A stretch of DNA of 64,000 bases from Alphaproteobacteria bacterium (lineage in GTDB: Bacteria; Pseudomonadota; Alphaproteobacteria; JANSWW01). Positions 33,713-42,085 of the stretch are shown here, piece after piece (within the stretch, counting starts at the first letter, position 1; each line of letters opens with the position of its first letter). Location: assembly GCA_024743275.1 (NCBI GenBank), contig JANSWW010000008.1, forward strand, positions 1 through 64,000, written 5' to 3'. Position numbers and translations under genes: made by a program. The notes beneath the pieces are model-generated. The model was not told the DNA's origin. It worked only from the letters and a program-made list of their open reading frames with translations, and did no database searches.

Positions 33713-34493
33713 TGTGACCTCCCGTTTTTTCTAGCAGGTGGCCGAGCTCCGCGTTGACGACGCCAAGAACCCTCTCGTGGTGCACCTGTAGGAAGAAATG
33801 GTCGCCTGGGAACCGGAAGAACCGGGTCTCCTCTGTCGTCTGATCGCGCCAGCCGTCGAGACCCTCCGCGCTGACAAGGTGATCGTTCTCGGCGGACAGC
33901 ACGACGATCGGGCAGGCGAGCGGTGCCCGGTCGACGTACTCGTACTGTGCGGTGATCGTCAGATCGGCGCGCAGGCGCGGTAGCCACAGCTCCTGCAGAT
34001 CCGGATCCCGCAGAAGCGCTTCCGGCGTGCCGTTATACTCCCGGACCGCATCGATGAACTCGGCGTCCGGCAGCTTCTCCATGCCCCTGTCCACCCATTT
34101 GAACTGGGGAGCGTTGCGGCCCGACGCGATCATCAGGCGCGGCAGGGGGAATCCGCGGGCGCGCAATTCGGTCACCACATTGTAGCCGATCAGAATGCCC
34201 ATGCTGTTGCCGAAGACGGCATAGGGCCTGTCGAGGAGCGGGGAGACCGCATCGGCGATCGAGGATGCGATCTCCTTCATGTCGGTCAGCAGCGGGTCTC
34301 CAAGCCGGAACTCCCGGCCCGGCAACTGGATCGCGGTGAGCTCGACGCCCGCCGGCAGTGCCTCCGCCCAGGAGCGGAACAACGAGGCCGATGCGCCCGC
34401 ATGGTGCAGGCAAAAGAGCCTGAGACGCGGTTCCGCATCCCCGCCGATCCGCACCAGCCAGGGGTCGTCCGGATATTCCCGCGTGCCCGTCAT
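33666..34493 (-). CDS. Type II thioesterase (second copy)
   Basis: This 275-aa alpha/beta hydrolase is of the NRPS/PKS type II thioesterase family. It has [13 protein letters not shown] (oxyanion region), the nucleophile elbow FGNSMG, an Asp in [13 protein letters not shown] and the catalytic His in FPGDHFFLQ. It removes acyl or aminoacyl groups from carrier proteins, and could release the halogenated amino acid. It is paralogous to the 35280-36032 copy, whose elbow is GHSTG; having two may mean one edits and one releases product. Confidence 0.9.
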   Translation of the reverse strand: MTGTREYPDDPWLVRIGGDAEPRLRLFCLHHAGASASLFRSWAEALPAGVELTAIQLPGREFRLGDPLLTDMKEIASSIADAVSPLLDRPYAVFGNSMGILIGYNVVTELRARGFPLPRLMIASGRNAPQFKWVDRGMEKLPDAEFIDAVREYNGTPEALLRDPDLQELWLPRLRADLTITAQYEYVDRAPLACPIVVLSAENDHLVSAEGLDGWRDQTTEETRFFRFPGDHFFLQVHHERVLGVVNAELGHLLEKTGGHNEHGARRPTDSAHAD

Positions 34494-34562
34494 CGGGACC
34501 GGGCCCGGCCGCGCGATCCGGCGTGGGCCGTCGTGGTGAGGACGGCCGCCCGGCCGCCGACC

Positions 34563-35246
34563 TTACATGACGGAGAATTTCTTGAACGCATCGACAACGC
34601 TCTCTCCATTCTCGATGGCCCGGCGGACCTTTTGCTCCAGATCGTTCTTTTCAATCGCGCGCGTGATGATCTCCTCTTCCGCCTCGCGCGGGATGGCACA
34701 CACCCCGTCATTGTCGCCGAAGATCAGATCCCCCGGCCGGACCCGTGTCTTGCCGACAACGATCGAGCATCTGTAATCGACCACATTGTGGCGCCCCTGC
34801 AGTCCGTAGGCGTAGGAGCCATGGGAGAACACCGGAATGTCGAGATCGACGATCCCGTTGGCGTCCCGGACGTTTCCGTTGATGACCATGCCCGCCGCGC
34901 CGAGCGCTTTGGCCCGGGTGATCAGCATGTCCCCCAATCGGGCGGCATGCACGGGGGCTCCGGTGGCGATGTAGACCTCACCGGGACGAAGATCCTCGAT
35001 CGAATCGAAGAGCAGGCCGAAGGGCTTGGAATCGAATCTCTTGGGCGCGCCGTGGGGGATGGGCGGATCGTCTTGAACGGGCATGGCCCGGCCCACCAAG
35101 ACCATATCGCTCCGCAAGGGTTTGATCTGGTGGGGCAGCATTGGGTAGAGAAAGCCCAGTTGCTCCATCACGTCGCTGACCGGACAGGTCGAGAGCTGCG
35201 ACCTCAATAGCTGAAACAGTTCCTCGTCCGATTGCCAAAGCGCCAT
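34563..35246 (-). CDS. RraA-like / HMG-CHA aldolase family protein
   Basis: This 227-aa protein of the RraA fold has the signatures GAAGMVINGNVRDANGI and DLIFGDNDGVCAIP. Family members include 4-hydroxy-4-methyl-2-oxoglutarate/4-carboxy-4-hydroxy-2-oxoadipate aldolases and oxaloacetate decarboxylases, which use Arg and Asp with Mg2+ (the NVRD segment here). In this operon it may process a 2-oxo or 2-hydroxy acid connected with the isopropylmalate synthase step. The exact reaction is unknown. Confidence 0.82.
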   Translation of the reverse strand: MALWQSDEELFQLLRSQLSTCPVSDVMEQLGFLYPMLPHQIKPLRSDMVLVGRAMPVQDDPPIPHGAPKRFDSKPFGLLFDSIEDLRPGEVYIATGAPVHAARLGDMLITRAKALGAAGMVINGNVRDANGIVDLDIPVFSHGSYAYGLQGRHNVVDYRCSIVVGKTRVRPGDLIFGDNDGVCAIPREAEEEIITRAIEKNDLEQKVRRAIENGESVVDAFKKFSVM

Positions 35247-35279
35247 GTCGCGATCCCTTTCTCCGTTGGGCTTCTCATC

Positions 35280-36032
35280 TCAAGGCAGAAACATCTCCAG
35301 CTCTTTGTTGACCTGCGTGGAGAATGCTTCTTCGTCTTCGTGCAGGAAAAAGTGCCCCCCTGAAAAACCGTCATGGCAATGGAAACTGTGCGCGGTCTCC
35401 ACGCGCCAACTGGCCAGCCCTTCGGCGCTGACCATGTCGTCCTCACGACCGTGGAACACAGCGATTCTGCTGTTCAGTGGCGGCTGTGGGCGATACTCGT
35501 AGGTCTCGTAGACGGCGCCGTCCGCCCGGATGCAGGGCAGCAACATCTCCAGAAGGACGCTGTCCCGCAGCAGGGCGTCGGGTGTCCCCTTGCAGGCGCG
35601 AAGGATCTCGATGAACTCGGTGTCCGGCAGATCGTGCCGCTGGCAAGCCGGTTTATGCCGTGGTCCGTCCTGTGACGAGATCATCAGGAGGTCCGGCTGC
35701 GGCAACCCCCTTTGGCGCAGCACCCGCGCCAGTTCGAAGCTGATCGTGGCGCCGGTGCTGTGCCCGAACAGGGCGAACGGCCTGTCCAGGAGCGGGGGCA
35801 GATCCTCCATCAGCGACGTGATGACGTCGTCCATCGAGCACAACGGCGGCTCGTCGATCCGGGCTTCCCGGCCTGGCAATTGGATCGCGACGACTTCGAT
35901 CCCGCCCGGAAGCCAGCGGGACCAGGGCCGGAACAAGGAGGCTCCGGCGCCGGCGTAGGGAAAGCAAAACAGCCGGTAGACCGCGTTGGCGGTTTCATCC
36001 TGGGGTTGACGGTCGAACCACGGCGAGGTCAT
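35280..36032 (-). CDS. Type II thioesterase (first copy)
   Basis: This 250-aa alpha/beta hydrolase has FCFPYAGAGASLF, the elbow LFGHSTGATISFEL, an Asp region HGREDDMVSAEGL and the His in SGGHFFLHE. It is a typical type II thioesterase acting on carrier-bound acyl groups. It follows the halogenase gene by 39 bp and precedes the RraA-like gene by 33 bp in one operon. Confidence 0.92.
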   Translation of the reverse strand: MTSPWFDRQPQDETANAVYRLFCFPYAGAGASLFRPWSRWLPGGIEVVAIQLPGREARIDEPPLCSMDDVITSLMEDLPPLLDRPFALFGHSTGATISFELARVLRQRGLPQPDLLMISSQDGPRHKPACQRHDLPDTEFIEILRACKGTPDALLRDSVLLEMLLPCIRADGAVYETYEYRPQPPLNSRIAVFHGREDDMVSAEGLASWRVETAHSFHCHDGFSGGHFFLHEDEEAFSTQVNKELEMFLP

Positions 36033-36071
36033 GGCTGTTTTGCTGTTCCCTGGCTTGGCGCCGAGGCGCCG

Positions 36072-36977
36072 CTATTCGGCCGCGACGGGACTGGCTTCAA
36101 TCGGCAGGCGCGTGCGGTTGTGCTTGTAGGTGTCCTCGCCCTTGACCAGAACGGTGGAGTACCGGTCGAGCGGCAGCACCTCGCCGAAATGCTTGAAGCT
36201 GTCCTGATCCGAGTAGACCTTCACGTGGGTCGGGACGAACCGGGTCGCCCAGCCGAAGCGCGTCGAGTTCGTGGTCGTGTTCGGGTTCGAGCCGTGCATG
36301 CAGCGCGACGTGAACAGGAAGAACTGCCCCGCCTTGACCTCCATGTGCACCGCTTTTTCCTCGTCCGGTTTCCAGTCCGGGTCGAGCTTCAGCAGGTCGT
36401 AGTCATATCCAAAGAAGCCCGACTTTTCGCCCGAATTGTTCAGCTTGTTGATGTTCTCGGGCTCGAACGGGATGTTCCGCTTCTCGTCGAAATACCAAGT
36501 CCGATGGCTGCCGGGCATGACCTTCAAGCACCCGTTTTCCTTGGTCGCGTCGACCATGGCGATCCAGGCGGTCAGTTCCCAGGGCTTGCCTTCCTCCGCG
36601 GCGGTCGGTTCGATCTTCTCCGTTCCTTCGAATTCCACGAAGCTCTCGGCCTGATGCCAGTCCGTACCCTCGTCGCCCGGATATTTCGGGAACCATTCCG
36701 TGCGCCAGCTCAGGACATCGGGTCCGAGAATGCTGGCGACGCGGTCCACCAGTTTGGGATGGCTGATCATGCGGTTCAGCTGCACCAAATCCAGGTGTCG
36801 ATCATAGTTGAGGCGGCTTTCGGGGAATGGAGCCTCGCTGGTATCCAAGATATCCATGCGGACTTCTTCCCAGATGCTGGCCATCTCTTCAGGCTCGTAA
36901 AGCGTAAAGGGGCCGACAAATCCATTGTCGTTGAAAAACTTCAGTTGTTCTTCGGTCAGAGCAAAACTCTTGGTCAT
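36072..36977 (-). CDS. SyrB2-like non-haem Fe(II)/2-oxoglutarate-dependent halogenase
   Basis: This 301-aa cupin-fold enzyme of the phytanoyl-CoA dioxygenase superfamily has GTDWHQAESF, giving iron ligand H108 with Ala110 where hydroxylases have Asp or Glu. That H-x-A/G swap opens a site for chloride and is diagnostic of SyrB2/CytC3/BarB-type halogenases. The second His is in SRCMHGS (H228), and 2-oxoglutarate/chloride-binding arginines lie around RFGWATRFVP. Other SyrB2-like stretches are GFFGYDYDLL, DWKPDE and KAGQFFLF. Relatives chlorinate unactivated carbons of amino acids held on carrier proteins, and such a carrier is encoded just upstream. Halide choice and the site of attack are not predictable here. 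Confidence 0.9.
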   Translation of the reverse strand: MTKSFALTEEQLKFFNDNGFVGPFTLYEPEEMASIWEEVRMDILDTSEAPFPESRLNYDRHLDLVQLNRMISHPKLVDRVASILGPDVLSWRTEWFPKYPGDEGTDWHQAESFVEFEGTEKIEPTAAEEGKPWELTAWIAMVDATKENGCLKVMPGSHRTWYFDEKRNIPFEPENINKLNNSGEKSGFFGYDYDLLKLDPDWKPDEEKAVHMEVKAGQFFLFTSRCMHGSNPNTTTNSTRFGWATRFVPTHVKVYSDQDSFKHFGEVLPLDRYSTVLVKGEDTYKHNRTRLPIEASPVAAE

Positions 36978-37007
36978 TGATCCTACTCCCAGACTGCAAG
37001 GGGGGAC

Positions 37008-37304
37008 TTATTGATTGACGGCGGTTTTCGGCGCGCCTGCCTCCAGCAGTTTCGCGTCGATATCAGCGCTGATCGCGGCCACGGTGGAGTGTTCTCTGTG
37101 GAAGAAGAGACGCGGAGACGGCGTTGCCCCGATCTCTTCTTTGATCTGCTTGAGAATTTCGACCAGATTGAGCGAATTCCCGCCGACGTCGATGAACCGA
37201 ACGTGCGAGCCAATCCCTTTGGATCCGATCACGCGTTCCCAGATTTCGATGACTTTGGTCTCGGTATTAATGGCACCATCCTCCGCGTTAGAGGTGAACG
37301 GCAA
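37008..37304 (-). CDS. Stand-alone peptidyl/acyl carrier protein
   Basis: This is a roughly 98-aa four-helix carrier protein with the phosphopantetheine site FIDVGGNSLNLVEIL (Ser44). The GGNS form is typical of NRPS-type carriers. It is the first gene of the biosynthetic operon, 30 bp before the halogenase, and is the expected platform on which the loaded amino acid is halogenated. The start is unclear: TTG 37304 has a weak ribosome-binding site, while an ATT at 37271 has GGAGG at good spacing. The N-terminal dozen residues are therefore uncertain. Confidence 0.88.
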   Translation of the reverse strand: MPFTSNAEDGAINTETKVIEIWERVIGSKGIGSHVRFIDVGGNSLNLVEILKQIKEEIGATPSPRLFFHREHSTVAAISADIDAKLLEAGAPKTAVNQ

Positions 37305-37462
37305 TCCAGCACCAAGGTGTCCGATAGGCCCTTTTTCGACGGTTTTTTGCTTTTGTTATGGTTCCTATTCTCAACCTATGGCGCTGTGCCCGATTATTTA
37401 TGCGCTGGCCCTATATGCCAAACGCGCGACCAAAACGGTTATGAAGCACTTATTTTCTTCTA

Positions 37463-37500
37463 AAAATAGCATCAGAAAAGATTTCATGCAAGTTTTGCGA
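37463..37500 (-). promoter_or_regulatory. Promoter of the carrier-halogenase operon, with shared upstream box
   Basis: On the minus strand TCGCAAAAC (37500-37492) abuts a -35 TTGCAT (37491-37486), then 17 nt and a -10 TATTTT (37468-37463). It has the same layout and upstream box as the promoter at 29830-29867. The leader to the carrier gene is about 150 nt and AT-rich in its first half. Confidence 0.55.
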
Positions 37501-37604
37501 TACAATTTGGATCATATTTCGGTAATCCGGCAGTGATTTGGCGGCTTTTAGTGGGGGCTGAAATGAAGGCTGCCCCGTCAGAGAGGGGGCAGGTCAGAGC
37601 ACCA

Positions 37605-38269
37605 TCACATCAGAGCACCATCACAAGGGACACCGCGCCGACCAGGATCAGGCTCAGCGCCCAGACGACATCCAGGTTGAACCAGCTCCGGGTCAGGAAC
37701 TTGAGGCCCAGCCATCGATAGACCAGCACCGCGACCCCACCGCCGGAGAGCGTCATCGCCAGGGTGTGGATCACGGCCACGATGACGGCGACCACGATCC
37801 CGTTCTGCAGGAGGATCCCGGCGGCGGCATGGCCCGCGTCCGTCTCGACGGTCCGGCAGATGCCGAGATAGATCGGCACGAGCATCAGGCCCGCGCCATG
37901 GGCGGTCGCCACCAGAAAGGACCAGAGCACGAGTTGCGACGGCGGCACGCGGGCGAGAAAACGCGGGTGCCGTCGCCAGATCAGCAGGCCGGCCCCCAGG
38001 GCGATCACCAGGCAGGCGGCGCCGATCTGGATCTCGGTCTGCCAGGCGGCGAGGAACAGCAGGGCGGCGAATGGCAACAGGATCGCCGCCATCGCCGCCA
38101 GATGGCCGAGCGCCAGGGCCGCGACGGCCTTGTAGAGAAAGCTCTCCCGCCGCTCCATCAGCGCGGCGGACACGGCGAGCGGCCATCCCATGCCGGGGTT
38201 CACCCCGTGATAAATGCCCGATGCGACAACGGCCCCCCAGAGAGCCGTTGTCGTCGCGATCGGCTCCAC
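37605..38269 (-). CDS. Multi-spanning membrane protein next to SBP56 gene
   Basis: The 220-aa product starts with GTG 38269, 3 bp after the preceding gene's stop. About six hydrophobic helices are visible (for example AAMAAILLPFAALLFLAAW, GIVVAVIVAVIHTLAMTL). It has GIYHGVNPGMGW near the N terminus and LVATAHGAGLMLVPIYLG in the middle, with conserved His and Gly that could bind metal. Small membrane proteins of this kind accompany SBP56 genes in other proteobacteria and are sometimes mislabelled as antiporters. The function is unknown. Confidence 0.7.
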
Positions 38270-38272
38270 CCG

Positions 38273-39673
38273 TCAGACGGACGGATAGCAGAAGCTATCG
38301 GTTGAGCAATCGCCCCCTTCCAGGCGGATCTGATGACTGCGATAGCCGTCGGGGAACTCTACCCAGAAATCCTTGGCCAGGGTCAGCCCGCCATTCTCGC
38401 CGGCATGGGCCATGACCATCGCCGCCCCCCGGTCCCCCGGATAGAACTGATCGTCCCAGGTCGAATAGAGCGAGTTCGTCCAATAGACCCGTTTGCCGTC
38501 CCGGCTGATCTCGACCATCTGCGGGCCGTAGCCGAAATCCTTGCCGTTCGGATGCTTGGTCTTTTTCACGATGCCGCCGATGTCCACCTTGCCGGCGAGT
38601 GTCGGGTTCATGGGGTCGGACACGTCGTATTGGTGCATCTCGCCCAGACCCCAACAGGCGACATAGAGGAAGCGGTCGTCCAGGCTCAGATCGATGTCGG
38701 TGACCAGGGGCGGGACCGCCCCGAAGCCCTTCAACAGGTCCGGCAGATCTTCCGGATCCGCCGGCTGGGGATCGATGGTAATGGTCTTCTTCGCCTCGAA
38801 ACTGCCGTCCTCCTTGCGCCACCAGGTGAAGATCGCGCCTTGGAGATTGGTCGTGTCCACGACGACGCCGACGAAGCCGTGATCCTTCGCCGGGTCGTGG
38901 GCGGGCCGGATTTCCAGCGCCATCTGATGATTGGCGCCGAGGTCGATGGTCTGGACGTTGCGGCGTTCCCGCAGGTTCCAGAAATGGATGCTATGGCCGT
39001 ATTTGTTGGCGAGCAGATCCTCCGGCACGACACCGTTCTCGAATTGCGGCGGCAGCGCCCATTCGGAACTCACCATGTAGTCGCGCGGCAGGTTCCACCA
39101 AAAGTCGTAGTGCTTTTCCTGCTTGCCGCGGTCCATCTCATAGCGCCCGAGAATCTCGAAGGTCTCGCAGTCCATGATGAAAATGCCCGGCGGGCCGTCG
39201 GTGCCGTCGGCCCCGCCGCCGCCCAGCGTGCTGACATAGATCCCTTCCGGCCCGCAATGGATCGTGTGCGGCCGGGAATAGCCGGTCTTCTCGAACACCT
39301 CTTCCGGTTCGATGATCTTGTGGATCTTGGCGTCCAGCGGATCCTTCACATCGATGACGTAGATCCGCGACGAGCGGATGCCCGGGATGATGAGATATCG
39401 CCGCTCCAGAAAAGCGTGACCGGACAGCGGGGACAGCGCGGAGGAGCAGGCGTTCCAGCCGAAGTGATGAAACTCGTCGCCCGTGTTCGGCATGAAGAGC
39501 GTGTGGACGATCTGGCCATAGCTTTCCGAGGTCGGATCGACATCCACGACGGCCAACCCGTCGGGCCTTGAGCCGTCGGGGCTCAGCATCAATGTGAACG
39601 CCACGTTTTCCGCCGGCGCCTGCATCGCCATTCTCGGCGTCGCATGGAAGGTGGGATCGGGCCTGATATTCAT
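38273..39673 (-). CDS. Selenium-binding protein 56 / methanethiol oxidase family protein
   Basis: This 466-aa beta-propeller protein shows the family's conserved stretches: FHHFGWNACSSAL, RPHTIHCGPEGIYVSTLGG, KHYDFWWNLPRDYMVSSEW, VTDIDLSLDDRFLYVACWGLGEMHQYDV and GGDCSTDSFCYP at the end. Bacterial members oxidise methanethiol to formaldehyde, H2S and H2O2 with a copper cofactor. No export signal is obvious. GGGAGG lies 9 nt before ATG 39673. With the sulfonate catabolic genes nearby this fits a lifestyle of using organosulfur compounds. Confidence 0.9.
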   Translation of the reverse strand: MNIRPDPTFHATPRMAMQAPAENVAFTLMLSPDGSRPDGLAVVDVDPTSESYGQIVHTLFMPNTGDEFHHFGWNACSSALSPLSGHAFLERRYLIIPGIRSSRIYVIDVKDPLDAKIHKIIEPEEVFEKTGYSRPHTIHCGPEGIYVSTLGGGGADGTDGPPGIFIMDCETFEILGRYEMDRGKQEKHYDFWWNLPRDYMVSSEWALPPQFENGVVPEDLLANKYGHSIHFWNLRERRNVQTIDLGANHQMALEIRPAHDPAKDHGFVGVVVDTTNLQGAIFTWWRKEDGSFEAKKTITIDPQPADPEDLPDLLKGFGAVPPLVTDIDLSLDDRFLYVACWGLGEMHQYDVSDPMNPTLAGKVDIGGIVKKTKHPNGKDFGYGPQMVEISRDGKRVYWTNSLYSTWDDQFYPGDRGAAMVMAHAGENGGLTLAKDFWVEFPDGYRSHQIRLEGGDCSTDSFCYPSV

Positions 39674-40059
39674 GGTGGTTTGCCTCCCCTGGCTGATGGT
39701 TCGTTTTCGGTTGTTTTTTGTATTGTGGGAAGCGTGCCATGGAATGGAAATATAGGCAATTTAGACCGCTGTGCGATGGCCGGGAAATACGCCTCAAAAG
39801 GGTGTCTTTGTCGTGTTTCCCAATGATGTGCTTTCTTCGGTGGAAAAACTCTGGTTTAGGAGATTCTAAACTTAAGGCCAGGAATACCGGAAAGCCTCTA
39901 TCCCAAAAAGCTCGAGCACCCCTTGAAGTAGTAATCTATCCCCCAGGCGCATCTACTTAATTGATTTTTAAGCGACGTTTACTCCTGGTTAACCAGTGCT
40001 TCCTAAACTTAAGAAATAAGCGTTTTGACTCCGGCTTGCCGCCCGGCGGGGAAGACAGC
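39674..40059. promoter_or_regulatory. Divergent intergenic region with palindromes and a repeated CTAAACTTAAG box
   Basis: This 386-bp AT-richer gap separates the SBP56 gene (minus) from the sensor kinase gene (plus). It holds GTTTAG-GAGATT-CTAAAC (39854-39871), CTGGTTAACCAG (39985-39996) and two copies of (T/C)CTAAACTTAAG (39865-39876 and 40002-40013). These look like operator or response-regulator sites. No gene is seen. Confidence 0.4.
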
Positions 40060-42072
40060 ATGAACGTCCAAGCATCTCTGGGACTGGATTCGGAAAGGAT
40101 GGGCGGCCACATATCCGCCTCGTCGGCCGTCATTCAGCTGCTGTTGGACGCCATGAGTGGATCTTGCGCCCTATTGGACGGGGGCGGCGTCATTCGGGCC
40201 GTCAATGCGGAATGGCGGGAATTCGCCGAGAAAAACGGCTACCGGACAGGTCCCGGTGAACGCGGGTTCGGCGTCGGCCAGAATTATTTCGGCATCTGCG
40301 AGGATGCGTCCGGATCCTGCGCCGACGGCGCCGTCGAGGTCGTTTCGGGTATGCGGGGTATCCTGACGGGCCGTATCGAGGTCTTCGAGTACGAATATCC
40401 CTGTCACTCACCGAGCCAACAGCGTTGGTACAAATGCATCGTCAAGGCGTTCGCGGCCGCCGATACCTCATGCCGGTGGTTGCTGGTTCAGCATGTCGAC
40501 ATGACGAAGCATGTCTTGATCCGCCGCAACGCGAAGGCGTCGCTCGACCGCCTGGACGGCATTGCCGTGATGTTGGGCATGGAGTCCTGGCGGCTCGCGA
40601 CCGACGATGTCCTTGAGATATCGGATCGGCTTCGGGGGCGGCTCGCGATCGAAGACGGACGGCGCCTCCTGCTGGACGACTGGTTCGCGGGGCTGCGCGT
40701 CGCGGACCGGAACGGTTTGGCGCACAGCATCGATATGGCCCGGAAACATCCGGGCGAGATCCAGACCAGCATGTTCCAGATGGCGATGCCGACCGGCGCG
40801 GTGAAACGCTTCTTGTGGCTGGGCGTGGAAAGCGTCGCGATCGAAAGCGGCCTCGGCGAGATCGTGGCGTATGTTTGTTCCCTGGACGACCGCCATCTGA
40901 GTGCCCTGGCGGAGAGCCTCATTCAAAGCCAGTTCGAGCAGGTCCTGAACCGGATGCCGATCCGGATCGCCGGTCTCGGTCTGGACTGCCGCTATGATTT
41001 CGCCAACGAGGAGTTCCTGGAGCGGGTTTCGGTCGAGCGCGACGAGATCGTCGGTCAGCATGTGAGGGATGTTCTCGGACCGGAGGCCTGGCTGAAGCTT
41101 GAGCCGAAAATCCGCCATGCCCTCGCCGGAAACGTCGTCGAGTTCGAAACGACCCTTAGTCTCAAGGACGGCACCCGGCTCGATCTCGACATCACCTACA
41201 TTCCCAGACACTCCCCCGCCGGCGAGGTCGACGGCTTCTATGCCATCGTCAAGGACATCGGAAAGCACAAGGACCGGGAGCGGGACCTCAAGCGCCTGCG
41301 CGAGGAGGCGGATCAGGCCAACCAGGCGAAATCGCGCTTTCTCGCCTGCGCGAGCCATGATCTCAGGACGCCGCTCAACGCGATCATCGGATTTTCGGAC
41401 CTTATGCTGGAACCCGATACGCGGCTGCCCGAGGCGGTCGCGCACGAATATCTCGGCTATATCCGTGACAGCGGGAAAACTCTGCTGGGGATCGTCAATC
41501 AGCTTCTCGACCTCTCCGAGCTCGAGAGCGGGAAGCGGAAATTCAATCCGAAGTCCTTCAGCCTGCGCACGGAGGTCGAGGCCTGTCAGCGGTCGCTGAC
41601 CCACGCCTGCGAAGGCAACGGCGTCGTTCTGACCGTCAACGATCTCACGAGATGTCCGCTCGTGCACTCGGACCAGCTCGCCGTCCGTCAGATCGTCCAA
41701 AATCTGGCGACGAACGCCGTGAAATTCGTCGGTGCCGGCGGGACGGTGGGGATAACTCTTGTCGAGGCGGGGAATCGGCTGAAGGTCACGGTCGCCGACA
41801 ACGGTCCCGGTATTCCGGCGGAACAGTTGGAAAGGGTGCTCATGCCCTTCGAGAAGGGCGCATATGACGTCGCGCGGTCCTCCGGCGAGGGCTACGGCCT
41901 CGGGCTTTCGATCTGCAACACGCTTGCGACCTCGCTCGGCGGAAGCCTGGAGATCGAAAGCCAGGTCGGGGCGGGCACGGATGCGATCCTGACCCTGCCG
42001 AAGGTGATGCCGGGCGGCACGCCGATCCCCTGCGGCTGTCCGCTGGTCGGGCCCTGCCAGTCGGGCTGCTGA
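40060..42072 (+). CDS. PAS-containing sensor histidine kinase with Cys-rich C-terminal tail
   Basis: From ATG 40060 (GGGGAAG upstream) the protein is 670 aa without membrane segments, so it senses in the cytoplasm. An N-terminal PAS-like domain contains the cysteines of FGICEDASGSCADG. A second PAS lies at about 300-410 (ending VDGFYAIVKDIGKHK). The HisKA H-box is ACASHDLRTPLNAIIG, followed by ATPase motifs NLATNAVKF, DNGPGIP and GYGLGLSICNTL. The last residues, CGCPLVGPCQSGC, contain four cysteines and look metal- or redox-active. No response regulator gene is adjacent. Confidence 0.9.
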   Translation: MNVQASLGLDSERMGGHISASSAVIQLLLDAMSGSCALLDGGGVIRAVNAEWREFAEKNGYRTGPGERGFGVGQNYFGICEDASGSCADGAVEVVSGMRGILTGRIEVFEYEYPCHSPSQQRWYKCIVKAFAAADTSCRWLLVQHVDMTKHVLIRRNAKASLDRLDGIAVMLGMESWRLATDDVLEISDRLRGRLAIEDGRRLLLDDWFAGLRVADRNGLAHSIDMARKHPGEIQTSMFQMAMPTGAVKRFLWLGVESVAIESGLGEIVAYVCSLDDRHLSALAESLIQSQFEQVLNRMPIRIAGLGLDCRYDFANEEFLERVSVERDEIVGQHVRDVLGPEAWLKLEPKIRHALAGNVVEFETTLSLKDGTRLDLDITYIPRHSPAGEVDGFYAIVKDIGKHKDRERDLKRLREEADQANQAKSRFLACASHDLRTPLNAIIGFSDLMLEPDTRLPEAVAHEYLGYIRDSGKTLLGIVNQLLDLSELESGKRKFNPKSFSLRTEVEACQRSLTHACEGNGVVLTVNDLTRCPLVHSDQLAVRQIVQNLATNAVKFVGAGGTVGITLVEAGNRLKVTVADNGPGIPAEQLERVLMPFEKGAYDVARSSGEGYGLGLSICNTLATSLGGSLEIESQVGAGTDAILTLPKVMPGGTPIPCGCPLVGPCQSGC

Positions 42073-42085
42073 GGTCCCGGTTTGT

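Noticed and set aside
36072..36977. Ordinary phytanoyl-CoA dioxygenase hydroxylase
   Set aside because: The iron-binding acid is Ala in the motif WHQA, and the flanking segments resemble carrier-dependent halogenases.
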